This document shows positions 34,211 to 46,067 of a DNA stretch of 64,000 nucleotides, one piece after another. Position numbers and translations under genes: made by a program. The DNA lies in NCBI GenBank assembly GCA_036898135.1, contig CM072516.1:25560744-25624743 (forward strand), given 5' to 3'. The DNA is from Oncomelania hupensis. Its lineage: Eukaryota > Mollusca > Gastropoda > Littorinimorpha > Pomatiopsidae. How positions within the stretch are numbered: the stretch's first letter is position 1; the number at the start of each line of letters is the position of its first letter. The notes beneath the pieces are model-generated. The model was not told where the DNA came from, did not search any database, and was given only the letters and a program-made list of their open reading frames with translations.

Positions 34211-34810
34211 CCCCTCTTTGGGGGAACCGGGGGTGTCAGAATAAATAGTATCCCCACTTTCTGGAAATTTAGTGCTTTAAATTCCCACTGTCGCTGTCTT
34301 TCTCCTTTGTTCTTTCTCATTCCTACTTTGTTCTATCAATCTTCTATACTATCTTCTTCTTTGCTAGACCAGTCACCTACCTTTTTTCTTGAAAACTCTT
34401 CTGGGACAAATCTCATTTGTGGGTGAGGTCTGTTGGATCAGCTTGGGAATTTTGGACGCTTTCTGCCAGGTGGTCACTAGGGCTTCCTATGATGCTATTA
34501 TTTTGCAATGTAGGCGTTTTATTTGTATGTGTTTTGTTAATATTTTGTCATGATGTTTGTGTTCTTTTTTTGGTTTTGTAAATGGTGGTTCGAAAAATTA
34601 TAGTATAGCCTCAGCGTCCCCTGCATGGGATGTCTTTATTGTAAAGTGACCGGCTGGTGTAGTGCCTTCAGTGTTACCACTAGGATGGTTTCGACGGATC
34701 TTTTTTGCGGATCATGGGTGAGTCCTCTTTCAGTTGTGGTCTTGATTTTGTGGTCCTGATTCGGCTCTTTGCAGTCCGCTGGACCCTGTAAGCAATGAAT
34801 AACTAACTAA
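34211..34810 (+). mobile_element. Retroposon family R1, copy 6
   Basis: Starts CCCCTCTTTGGGGGAACCGG and ends AACTAACTAA. It is inserted in an older repeat whose halves are at 34170-34210 and 34811-34950. The flanks share TTTCCAG plus partial identity over 13 bp. Includes all family landmarks. Confidence 0.87.
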
Positions 34811-36348
34811 TTTCCAGGCACTCACACACATTGTTGAAAATCAGCATTTTAAAAAAAGTTCATTTTTTCCCTGTTGCAATGTTGTGACTAAAGTGGTTTT
34901 ATCCTACACAGAAGGAAAATGAAAATGTGGAATGACTGGTCACTATCTGAACTACCTTTCTCCAACCATCACATCACTGGATAAGATGGATTAAGTAAGA
35001 CACACCTTGTCATTGCTGGCTATGCGGTCAAGTTATTTCAGTGTTGGTGGGTACAGCAGGCATGTTGAGGTCAAAGATAGTCTAAGAATTCCACTGTCCA
35101 TGGGTTCTTAAAACCCCCGCCCTCTCCTCCCCCCCCCCCTCTCTAACCTCCTCCCCTTTCTTCTTCTCTTTTTATCCTTCTTCTCCACTGCCCAACTTCT
35201 TGGGCTTTAAATTTTAAACAAAATGAAGTATATTGTGGATCCTCGAGCTTCAAACTTTGAACGCTTCTGGAGAGACAGAGATAAAAACAGAGTGAACACT
35301 AACTAATTTTGCAACTTTTTTTGGTGTTTGTCGATCAGAATTACACTTTCGTATTTGTTTTTTCAAAAATAGGACTTGATAAATGAGCTGCAAATGCTTC
35401 AGATGTTTTATTGGAAAGTGCAAAGGATAACTGCTATCGCGGCATACTTTTCATTATATCTAATATTACATCCCTTTTGGATGTGCATAACATATACGTT
35501 ATGCTTATGCGGCAGATTTAGAATAGTGCCATTTTTTGGTATATCCAGACTTATCTTGGAAATACTTTGAAATAGTAACTCACAACGAGTGAGATGTCGG
35601 ACGGACTTGTCGGTCGGCGGCATCGCAACTGCTCTATCTCAAGGGTCAAGGTTACTGGTTTTTATTACTTTGCCTAAGAACACTCATTTTATAAAACTGA
35701 CCTTGCACTCATCTACATAATTATACGGTTGTAGAGCACTGATCGTTGGAGAGGGGCTTGGTCGATGTTCCTGCCTAACTACACTAGTTATAACACTGGT
35801 CAAAGTACATTTTTATTCATTTACATTTTCTTTAGTTATTATTGGTACTTGTCATGTGTTTATTCATTTACTTCTTCTTTTCTTTTGGCTGTTGTTGTTT
35901 TGTTATTGTGTGTGTGTGTTAAAATACATTTGAATGGTTTGCCATCTTGTTATAATTTGATTTTGAGTGCTTTGTTCACTTTTAACAATGCACCAAGTTC
36001 AATTAATTGATTTATCTCAAGTCATATCATTTAGTTTCTTAAAATATAAGGTATTTCCGTAACCTTTCGACCTTTGGAGAAAGAGGTGCTTAAGACCTCC
36101 CTCTTCTCTGGGCCAGCGTTAATGAGGTCGGTTCCCCTCTCCTCCCCCTGGCTGCCTTACCTGCCTCAGGTCTAAGCAGAGCCAGGGACCCATTCACAGC
36201 TGGGTTAACTGGGGGTGTTGTGCGCTCGTTTCATTCTTTGTAACGTTTTGATGGTTGCTTTACAAGTATGGTCACTCATCCAAGAAGTCTACTAACCCTG
36301 CCCGTGGTTGCTTTTAACGAAACGTTTCTAGCGTGTACCCAAACCACT
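34811..36348. other. No gene; fragments of older repeats
   Basis: 34811-34950 is the second half of the repeat interrupted by copy 6. 35545-35700 (TCCAGACTTATCTTGGAAAT and following) resembles 13766-14020. No reading frame with recognisable similarity. Confidence 0.45.
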
Positions 36349-37048
36349 TACCCCTTGGGGTCATGAGCAATCTTGCCACTGTAGATTGTTCTAACCTATA
36401 AAGGGAAAAGTGAAAGCCCCAGTTGAAAACCTGTCTTGCCTTTGTAGGCATGACCAATTCACTGCGGCAACGGTACCCCCGTTGGGGTGCCGGGGGTTTC
36501 AGTATAAATAGTATCCCCACTTTCTGGAAATTTAGTGCTTTAAATTCCCACTGTCGCTGTCTTCCTCATTTACTCTTTCCCATTCCTGCTCTGTCCTATC
36601 ACTCTGCTATACTATCTTCTTCTTCGCTAGATCAATGACCTACCTTTTTTCTTGAAAACTCTTCCTGGACAAGACTCCTTGTTTGTGTATGAGGTCTGTT
36701 GGATCAGCTTCGGAGTGTTGGACGCTTTCTGCCGGGTGGTCACTAGGGCTTCCTATGATGTTATTATTTAGCAATATAGGCATTTTATATGTTTTGTTGA
36801 TAATTTATAATGATGTTTGTATTCTATTTTGTTTTTGTAACCGGGGGTTCGATTAGTTGGGGTAAAGCCTCAGCCGTCCCCTGCGTGGGATGTCTTTATT
36901 GTAAAGTGACTGGCCGGTGGAGGGCATTCAATTTTCCCACTAGGGTTGTTTCGGCAGATCTTTTATGCGGATCGGGGGTTGTCCGGTCCTGATTTGGCTC
37001 GGAAGAGTCCGCTGGACCTAAAGCAACAATCAATCAATCAATCAATCA
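36349..37048 (+). mobile_element. Retroposon family R1, copy 7, long subfamily
   Basis: Complete copy of the long subfamily. An extra 130 bp at the 5' end begins CCCCTTGGGGTCATGAGCAA and includes GATTGTTCTAACCTATAAAG; the common part follows, and the tail is AATC units. A 12-bp duplication ACCCAAACCACT flanks it (36337-36348 and 37049-37060). Confidence 0.92.
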
Positions 37049-37096
37049 ACCCAAACCACTAGCTGTTACGCTGCTGTGCAACCCAGTAGTTTTAAC

Positions 37097-37160
37097 CACA
37101 GGCGCTTGTATCTGGACACGCGAGCACCTATGCTCGCGTGTCCAGATACAAGCGCCTGTG
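37097..37160. mobile_element. 64-bp hAT-like hairpin MITE
   Basis: CACAGGCGCTTGTATCTGGA and the following bases pair perfectly with the second half across a 4-nt CCTA loop. Arms including the flanking AAC/GTT are 33 bp. The 8-bp flanks are GTTTTAAC and GTTTTATC (7 of 8). The ends match the element at 6256-6423. Confidence 0.8.
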
Positions 37161-37710
37161 GTTTTATCATATCAAAAATATCCCGCGCATCTTTAAACTT
37201 CACAGAGATTGTGTAATATAGGGTCTACTTGTCGCGTTGTCACTTTGCCCTCTATGCGTACACCCTAACCTATTTTGCTATCTTTAATGCCAAGGTCGAT
37301 GAACCAGCTATACTGCATTGTAAACATAACTCGATTTTTACCGGTGTGCTGAATCAACCTTTATTTTAACCATACGAACCCTGTATCACTAAAGGCAGGC
37401 TTTCCCATACATGCCTGTATATCACCACTATCAGTTGCAGTAGCTGGTTAGTAATCATTGTTGAGGTGAGTGCCTTCTGACTATTTTGAAGTATAAGAAG
37501 CAACCGATAGAAAGACTTTTCGGTTAGGCAAAGTCTTTGTGGTAGGTAATGATTGTGTTTGTTATTACGTTTTACCCCAAAAAATCTGTAAAAAAAAAAA
37601 GAAAAAGAAAAAAAACAACAGGTGAAAATTTGAAGAATTTTATACGATTTGTTCGGTTTTTATTTCCACCTTTCCTCTACTAGACCTTTACGTTATTAAA
37701 GTATTTTTAT

Positions 37711-38280
37711 CCCCCGTTGGGGTGCCGGGAGTTTCAGTATAAATAGTATCCCCACTTTCTGGAAATGTAGTGCTTTAAATTCTTACTATCGCTGTCTTTC
37801 TCATTTGTTCTTTCTCATTTCTGCTCTGTTCTATCAATCTGCTGTATCATCTTCTTCTTCACTAGACCAGTCACCTACCTTTTTTCTTGAAATCTCTTCC
37901 GGGACAAGACTCCTTATTTGTGTTTGAGGTCTCTTGGATCAGCTTGGGAATATTGGACGCTTTCTGCCAGGTGGTCACTAGGGCTTCCTACGATGTTATT
38001 ATTTAGCAATGTAGGCATTTTATAGGTATGTGTTTTGTTGATATTTTATAATGATGTTTGTATTCTATTTTGTTTTTGTAAACGGGGTTTCGATAAATTA
38101 GAGTATAGCCTCAGCGTCCCCTGCGTGGGATGTCTTTATTGTAAAGTGACTGGCTGGTGGAGAGCTTTCAGTGTTACCACTAGGGTTGTGTCAGCAGATC
38201 TTTTATGCGGATCAGGGGTTGTTTGGTCCTGATTTGTCTCGGAAGAGTCCGCTGGACCTAAAGCAATAATCATGTAATGT
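37711..38280 (+). mobile_element. Retroposon family R1, copy 8, complete short form
   Basis: A 570-bp copy with a perfect 13-bp duplication AAAGTATTTTTAT (37698-37710 and 38281-38293). It fixes the short form's exact ends: CCCCCGTTGGGG at 5', and GGACCTAAAGCAATAATCAT then GTAATGT at 3'. The tail is not poly-A. Confidence 0.93.
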
Positions 38281-38293
38281 AAAGTATTTTTAT

Positions 38294-38948
38294 ATTACGC
38301 GGCACGGCAAGGGAAATGGCAGCAAAGCCAATCCCTCAACACAGTGCATAGCATCCAATATTTAGGAGAACTTGTATCAGACAATGGGTCCCGACAGGAA
38401 GTCCTTTCCAGGATCGCGCAAGCAACTGCTGCCCTGGCAAGGTTGAAACCCATTTGGAAAGACAGGACCATCAGTCTACATTCCAAGGTAAGACTGCTGC
38501 GCACCCTTGTCATCTCCACCTTTCTATACGCTTGCGAAACATGGACACTCACAGCAGATCTACAACGAAGAATACAAAGCATGGAGATGAGCTACAGAAG
38601 ACTTGTGGGCATTTCCTATACCCAGCACATCACCAACGACGAAGTCCGACAGACCATCACACAAGCCATTGGACAAAATGATGACCTGCTCACAGTGGTG
38701 AAGAAACGGAAACTCCGATGGTATGGCCACGTCACCAGATCATCAGGCCTTGCAAACTGAAAGACCATCCTGCAAGGCACAGTGCAAGGAGATAGAAGAA
38801 GAGGGAGACCGAAAAAGAGGTGGGAGGACAACATTCGAGAGCGAAGCCATCAGGGTTGCTGAGGACAGAGAAAGATGGAGTACGCTGGTTAAACAATCAT
38901 CTGTGGTGTCACTATACGACCTCCAATTTACGGGATAGGATAGGATAG
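38294..38948 (+). mobile_element. RTE/I-like non-LTR element, 3' fragment
   Basis: Encodes IQYLGELVSDNGSRQEVLSR, LKPIWKDRTISLHSKVRLLR and VKKRKLRWYGHVTRSSGLA before a stop at 38758. The C-terminal block follows with a deletion and frame change, then the GGATA tail. It is closely similar to 12430-13058, but the 3-base loss of CGG/AGG near 38590 and the stop mark it as a separate dead copy. Confidence 0.88.
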
Positions 38949-39108
38949 GTATATTATGAGTCTCATTTTGTGTCGTAATATAATTTGTGGCCGAGGAATA
39001 AAAAGAAGCATGCCACCTTACTATACTTCTAAGAGCGCTTGCAGAGAATGGACGCGTACTCTCTGTTCAATAGTTATACAATCGAACGGATGTTTGCCTC
39101 TTTATGAG

Positions 39109-39895
39109 TCCCCCCGTGGGGGTGCCGGGAGTTTCTGTATAAATAGTAGATCTATCCACACTTTCTGGAAATGTAAGTCCCCTATATGCTTACGTACGTG
39201 TCCGGGGACGGTAATCTACCTACTGAACTGAACTGAACTGAACTGGAAATGTAGTGCTTTAAATTCCCACTCTGGCGGTCTTCCTCCTTTGTTCTTTCTC
39301 ATTTCTACTCTGTTCTATCAATCTACTATACTATCTTCTTTGCTAGACCATTCCTATTCTGTTCTATCAATCTACTTTACTATCTTCTTTGCTAGACCAC
39401 TCCTATTCTGTTCTATCAATCTACTATACTATCTTCTTTGCTAGACCCCTCACCTACCTTTTTTTTCTTCTTCAAAACTCTTTCAAAACTCCTCATTTGT
39501 GTATGAGGTCTGTTGGGTCAGCTTAGGAATATTGGACGCTTTGTGCCACATGGTCCATAGGGCTTCTTGTAATATTATTATTTAGTAATGTATGTATTTT
39601 ATATGTATGTATTTTGCTGATATTTTATTATGAAGTTTATATTCTATTTTATTTTTGTAAACGGGGGCTCGATAAATTAGAATAAGCCTCAGCATCCCCT
39701 ACATAGGATGCCTTTATTGTAAATTGAGCGGCGTTTGGAGTGTCTTCAGTGTTACCACTAGAGTTGTTTCAGCAGATCTTTTATACGGATCAAGGGTGAG
39801 TCCTCTTTCAACCAAGTTGTGGTCCTGATTTTGTGGTCCTGATTCGGCTCTCTGCAGTCCGCTGGACCCTGTAAGCAATGAATAACTAACTAATA
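39109..39895 (+). mobile_element. Retroposon family R1, copy 9, with internal insertion and triplication
   Basis: A 9-bp duplication CTTTATGAG (39100-39108, 39896-39904) flanks the copy. It carries a 67-bp insertion at 39176-39242. The phrase TTCTATCAATCTACTATACT and its context are repeated three times between 39310 and 39445. Its 3' flank CTTTATGAGCAATGACCTTA also follows copy 5. Confidence 0.88.
39176..39242 (+). mobile_element. 67-bp micro-retroposon in R1 copy 9
   Basis: The insertion starts AGTCCCCTATATGC, has a hairpin core between GTCCCC and GGGGAC, and ends in CTGAA tandem units. It is flanked by a perfect 11-bp duplication CTGGAAATGTA (39165-39175, 39243-39253). The core recurs in inverted orientation at 61286-61322. 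Confidence 0.7.
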
Positions 39896-40023
39896 CTTTA
39901 TGAGCAATGACCTTACAAAACTTTCCACAGTCGCTAGTGAAACTAGGCTCCGACACAAACGCAGGCAGAAAGTGTGTCTCTGCTCTCTTGCGTCAAATGT
40001 TTGTGAATACGTCAATGATCAAA

Positions 40024-40565
40024 CAAACCGAGAGTTACTAGTATCACGAAATGATTGAAATTAACCCGTGTTTTGTTTATTTTACAGAGATAACGGTAAT
40101 CCACAGGATTAATTAATAAATATCAGTATTTGCCGCGCCTTAAATCCTAGCGCCAAAACATGATAATTACAAATATCATGAGATAATGACACATATCATG
40201 GGATAATTACAATTATCAATGGATAATTACTGTAATCATTTTTAAAAAATTGCAAATATCTTCGCGTGATAATATTTTATTTTCAGTTTTGGCTCTAGCA
40301 ATCCGCCTGGAATTAGGCCAAAAGCGAAAATTTAAATTAATGTTCACTTGATAATTACAAATTTTACGTGTTAATTGTAAATATGTCGTTGGTATTTGTA
40401 ATTATCGCATGATATTTGTAATTATCAGGTTTTGGAGCTAGTAGGCCATCAAATATGTGAATTACACAGAACACGTGTTAATTACGTACATTATCACTGA
40501 TACGTAGCCTACGTGTAAGCTAATGCGAGTTTTGGCGCTAGATATAAGCCGCCTTAGCCAGAATG
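40024..40565. mobile_element. MITE family 1, copy 3, left part
   Basis: The sequence from AACCGAGAGTTACTAGTATC on is the reverse complement of the right end of copy 2. It lacks the outermost 20 bp or so. It runs to CCGCCTTAGCCAGAATG, where the foldback element begins. Confidence 0.85.
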
Positions 40566-43500
40566 TATGGGGCGCCATGTGTCCATTTATTCTATGTGAC
40601 CATTCTATACATAGAATAAATTATATGCACATAGAAAGCATTCTATGCACACAAAAAGCATTCATTAGTTGAAATTCCATTTATAAAAAAGAAACCAATA
40701 TTGTAAGTCATAGAATAAAATTCTTTGTATAGATTAACATTCTATAATATAGTGTAAAATTCTATGTCCATAATACAATTCTATGTATAGAATAACATTT
40801 TATAATAGAGAATAATATTCTATGTATGTAATACAATTCTATATTATAGAATGCACTTGTATGCATAGAATTATATTCTATAACATAGAATGAATTCTAT
40901 TACAAAGAATGAATTCTATAACATAGAATGAGTTCTTTAAAATAAAATAAATTGCATGACATAGAATTGATTCTATACGCATAGAATTCATTCTATAACA
41001 TAGAATGAATTCTTTAACATAAAATAAATTATATGACATAAAATGAATTCTATGTGCATAGAATAAATTGTATAACATAGAATGAATTCTATAATAAAGA
41101 ATGAATTCTATATGCATAGAATGAATTTTATAGCATAGAATGAATTCTATGACATAGAATTCATTCTATGACATAGAATGAATTCTATAGGCATAGAATG
41201 AATAGTATAACATGAAATGAATAAGATGACATAGAATGAATTCTATGACATAGAATGAATTCTATGACATAGAATGAATTCTATAACATAGAATGAATTC
41301 TATAGCATAGAATGAATTCTATAACATAGAATTTATTCTATAGCATAGAATGAATTCTATGTTACAGAATGAATTCTATGTCATAGAATTCATTCTATGC
41401 TATAGAATTCATTCTATGTTATAGAATTCATTCTATGCTATAGAATACATTCTATGTCATAGAATTCATTCTATGTCATAGAATTCATTCTATATTATAG
41501 AATTCATTCTATGTCATAGAAATCATTCTATGTCATCTTATTCATTCTATGTTATACTATTCATTCTATGCTATAGAATTCATTCTATGTCATAGAATTC
41601 ATTCTATGTCATAGAATTCATTCTATGTTATAGAATGAAATCAATATAAAAACTTTTTTTTAAATAGTAAAAACTGGGGCACTGTCAAGGTATAGAGAAC
41701 ATTTTTTTATGGCATGGGACTGTATTGCAGAGAGATACACATTGCCACATCCCATCACCACACCACATCACTCTACATCAATGGCTGACGTACGTTCCTA
41801 ATGCTATGAAGGAACTCATATTGGGCTCTATGCACAAGTCGGCGGCATGGTCACGTGGCGCGGGAATAACAACGCGGTCACGGCTTCTCTTAGCTCGCTC
41901 GCGTGTACTCCAAAGCTGCTTAAAAATTTTAAATTTACCGACATTTTGGGATATTGTGATGTTTTGAACATAGCACACTCGTGCAATAATGATTACAGAG
42001 CGATTTGTCACTGACATTCAGTTTAGAGTTGACGACATGCAGTGCTTCATCATTTGCGCTCGAAGTGGAAATCGATGAAAGGAAATGTTCTTTTCTTTGC
42101 AGAAAGGTTTTACGTCGGAGTTAGAGCATCCAAACGCAGCACAGTACTTCACCATTTTCAAACTCGATCACGCTGTGTTATTCCCGCAGTACGTGGCCGC
42201 CACGCCTTTGTGCATAGCGCCCTGGGGGGCCGCTTGGGGTGAAATAGATTTTTTGCAATAATCAGCTTTATGAACCTTTCATTTATTATGTCTCAGAGTT
42301 GTATAGCAATATTCGACCTTTAAATATATTAATTATTGCTTTTTATGAGTGTACAGTACGGTTATTTCTTCGGTATTGAGCGAAAAGAACTGATTATTTA
42401 ATTAGATTTTGTCACTATAAACCCTTACAGAACCTCAGCACATTGTAATGAAAAAAGCAAGCACGCAGGGGCGGAGGGGGGGGGGGGAGGGTGTGACGTC
42501 AATTATTTTTATCGCTACGCGAACTACTCACACTAATTATACCGTCAAAGAAGAACAAGAAACCTAAATGCTTGTTCACGAAATTATGATGTCTGATAAA
42601 GCCGCAGAGCGCTTGGTACGTCAGCCATTTCTTCAGTTCTCGCGCGCGTGCAAGGCTCCACGTGTCCCTTTATACGTCATAGCCTCGTTTCACATAGAAT
42701 GACCTAGTTGCGCATAGAATGAGCATTCTATGTTATAGAATGCATTCTATGTTATAGAATGAACATTCTATGTTATAGAATGGATTCTATGTTATAGAAT
42801 GAACATTCTAAGTTATAGAATGGATTCTATGTTATAGAATGAACATTCTATGTTATAGAATGAATTCTATGTTATAGAATGACCATTCTATGTTATAGAA
42901 TGAACATTCTATGTTATAGAATGGATCCTATGTTATAGAATGAACATTCTATGTTATAGAATGAACATTCTATAACATAGAATGCATTCTATGTGCACCA
43001 AATGTTAAAAAACAATTCTATGAAAATAGAATGTATTCAGTGTTGCGAATAAAATCCATTTTATGTTAAAAAAAGGAATTTTATGTCATACAATTCTTGC
43101 TGTGTTATACAATTAATTCTATATACATATAATTCATTTCATTCACATAAAATTAAAAAACACAACTAATAAATTGTAACAAAATTTAGAATTAAAAAAA
43201 AGATATTGTATGACACATCACCACATCGCATCATCACCACATCGATCACATCATCACATCACATCACTGCATCACATTGCTTCATCACCATCATCGTGAA
43301 AACGCACCACCACATAAAATCACATCATATCAACAAATCATCACATCACATCAGCCATCACAGCAGCAGCACATCTTCACATTGCAGCAGACAGCACATA
43401 TCATGGCATCAGTGAATCACATCACATAATCTAATCACCCCACCCCTCCCACCCATCACATTTGTGGTGCAGTGTGGTGTGATTTAGAGTGATGTAGTGT

Positions 43501-44810
43501 GGTGATGTGATGTGGTAATGTGTATGTATGTATCTGCAATACAGTTCTATTATGCCTTAAAAGCAGTGAATCAGACCACATCATCACATAACCTAATCAC
43601 TCCACACCTACCCATCACATTTGTGGTGCAGTGTGATGTAGAGTGATGTGGTGTGGTGATGGGATGTGGCAATGTGTATATCTCTCTGCAATACAGTCCC
43701 ATGCCATAAAAAATGTTCTCTATACCTTGACAGTGCCCCAGTTTTTACTATTTAAAAAAAGTGTATATATTGATTTCATTCTATAACATAGAATGAATTC
43801 TATGACATAGAATGAATTCTATGACATAGAATGAATTCTATGACATAGAATGAATTCTATGACATAGAATGAATTCTATGACATAGATGGAATTCTATAA
43901 CATAGAATGAATAAGATGACATAGAATGAATTCTATGACATAGAATGAATTCTATGACATAGAATGAATTCTATAACATAGAATGAATTCTATAGCAAAG
44001 AATGAATTCTATGACATAGAATTTATTCTATAGCATAGAATGAATTCTATAGCATAGAATGAATTCTATGACATAGAATTCATTCTGTAACATAGAATTC
44101 ATTCTATGCTATAGAATAAATTCTATGTCATAGAATTCATTCTATGCTATAGAATTCCTTCTATGTTATAGAATTCATTCTATGTCATAGAATTCATTCT
44201 GTGTCGTCTTATTCATTCTATGTTATACTTTTCATTCTATGCCTATAGAATTCATTCTATGTCATAGAATTTATTCCATGCTATAAAATTCATTCTATGC
44301 ATATAGAATTCATTCTTTATTATAGAATTCATTCTATGTTATACAATTTATTCTATGCACATAGAATTCATTTTATGTCATATAATTTATTTTATGTTAA
44401 AGAATTCATTCTATGTTATAGAATGAATTGTATGCACATAGAATAAATTCTATGTTATAGAATTCATTCTTTGTAATAGAATTCATTCTATGTTATAGAA
44501 TACAATTCTATGCATACAAGTGCATTCTATAATATAGAATTGTATTACATACATAGAATCTTATTCTCTATTATAAAATGTTATTCTATACATAGAATTG
44601 TATTATGGACATAGAATTTTACACTATATTATAGAATGTTATTCTATACAAAGAATTTTATTCTATGACTTACAATATTGGTTTCTTTTTTATAAATGGA
44701 ATTTCAACTAATGAATGCTTTTTGTGTGCATAGAATACTTTCTATGTGCATATAATTTATTCTATGTATAGAATAGTCACATAGAATAAATGGACACATG
44801 GCGCCCCATA
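40566..44810. mobile_element. 4.2 kb foldback element with palindromic-array arms
   Basis: The element starts TATGGGGCGCCATGTGTCCA and ends with its exact complement. A 5-bp duplication GAATG (40561-40565, 44811-44815) flanks it, and it splits MITE copy 3 at one point. The arms are about 1.2 kb each (40566-41779 and 43632-44810). Most of each arm is a tandem array of about 19 bp, GACATAGAATGAATTCTAT and variants, in which every unit is itself near-palindromic. The inner arm edges carry a shared unique stretch (GGGGCACTGTCAAGGTATAG and following). The centre holds another inverted element (41781-42628), a third array (42700-43005) and CATCA-rich repeats. The longest frames are about 80 codons with no similarity, so it is non-autonomous. 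It resembles Foldback or Galileo elements in architecture only. Confidence 0.85.
41781..42628. repeat. Inner inverted-repeat segment of the foldback element
   Basis: Bounded by ATGGCTGACGTAC and its exact complement. A second inverted pair lies inside, around 41830-41880 and 42165-42225 (GCGGGAATAACA against TGTTATTCCCGC, with CACGTGGC nearby). It is GC-richer and has more CpG than the arrays around it. No reading frame is recognised. Confidence 0.65.
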
Positions 44811-44815
44811 GAATG

Positions 44816-45021
44816 ATGATCAAGTAAAAAATTGTAAGTATCAAGTGAAAATTGTAATTATTATTTGATAATTACAATTTTCGGTTAGAGCCAAAACTGA
44901 AAATTAAACATGATCACGCGAAGATATTTCTAATGTTGCAACTATAATTGTAATTATCCCTTGATAATTGTATTCCATGATATTTGTAATTATCAGGTTT
45001 GGGCGCTAGTAGGCCGTCATA
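44816..45021. mobile_element. MITE family 1, copy 3, right part
   Basis: Resumes ATGATCAAGTAAAAAATTG and ends GGGCGCTAGTAGGCCGTCAT. Together with 40024-40565 it reconstructs the family layout across the foldback insertion. Confidence 0.85.
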
Positions 45022-45044
45022 TTGTTCTAAACAGAGATACAATT

Positions 45045-45285
45045 GTTTGATTTTGTTGTGGGCTCCTAACGATGATAAACAGGGACAGAGATCTACGAAA
45101 AGGTTTACAGGGGTGCTATTCAGGAAGCATTTACCCAGGGGATAAATCCGCGAAGCAGTGGGTAATTCCGCACCCTACTGGGTAAATCCTTCCTGAATAC
45201 CACCCAGGTAAAGCTTTTTGTAGATCTCTGTCCATGTTTATTATCGTTGGGAGCCCACAACAAAATCAAACAAATTTATCGCTAA
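45045..45285. mobile_element. 240-bp palindromic MITE
   Basis: TTGTTTGATTTTGTTGTGGG and about 110 following bases are matched in inverse order by the second half, which ends CCCACAACAAAATCAAACAA. The centre is near GAAGCAGTGGGTAATT. A direct repeat of AACAAAATCAAACAAATTTA follows at the right end. No target duplication was identified. Confidence 0.7.
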
Positions 45286-45411
45286 CAAAATCAAACAAAT
45301 TTATCGATAACAGTCGCGCACTTGTAAAACTAAAACCAGCAAAGCGGACCAGGATCTTTACCATTGGACCGGAGAATGCCCGTCATTCATTTGTCTGTTG
45401 TTATTATTATG

Positions 45412-46067
45412 CTATCCTATCCTATCCTATATCCCATAACTCGAAGATCGTTGGGGCACTACAGATAATCGTTTAACCAGCGTACTCCATCTTTCTCTGT
45501 CCTCAGCAACCCTCATGGCTTCATTCAGTGTCAAGCCAGTCCATTCTCTAATGTTGTCCTCCCACCTCTTTTTCTGTCTCCCTCTTCTTCTGCCTCCTTG
45601 TACCGTGCCTTGCAGGATGGTCTTTGCAAGGCCTGGTGCTCTGGTGACGTGACCATACATCGGAGTTTCCGTTTTTTTCACCACTGTGAGCAGGTCATCA
45701 TGTTGTCCAATGGCTTGTGTGATGGTATGTCGGACTTCGTCGATGGTGATGTGCTGGGTATAGGAAATGCCCATAAGTCTTCTGTAACACCTCATCTCCA
45801 TGCTTTGTATTCTTCGTTGTACATCTGCTGTGAGGGTCAATGTTTCACAAGCATATAGGAAGATGGAGATGACAAGGGAGCGCAGCAGCCTTACCTTGGA
45901 ATGTAGACTGACGGTCCTGTCTTTCCAAATGGGCTTCAACCTTGTCTGGGCAGCAGTTGTTTGTGCGATCCTGGAGAGGATTTCCTGTCGGGACCCATTG
46001 TCTGATACAATGGCTCCTCAATATTTAAAGCTATGTACTGTGTTGAGGGATTGGCCTTGGACTTTGA
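45412..46067 (-). mobile_element. RTE/I-like non-LTR element, antisense copy, 3' part
   Basis: The - strand carries WKDRTVSLHSKVRLLRSLVI, YRRLMGISYTQHITIDEVRH and IREWTGLTLNEAMRVAEDRE, then a GGATA tail at 45412. The frame is broken near KKTETPMYG. It is interrupted at 46068 by retroposon R1 copy 10 and resumes at 46770. Confidence 0.88.

Noticed and set aside
40878..41117. Frame of IHSMLYNLFYAHRI-like repeats
   Set aside because: It is the translation of the palindromic array in the foldback element's arm.
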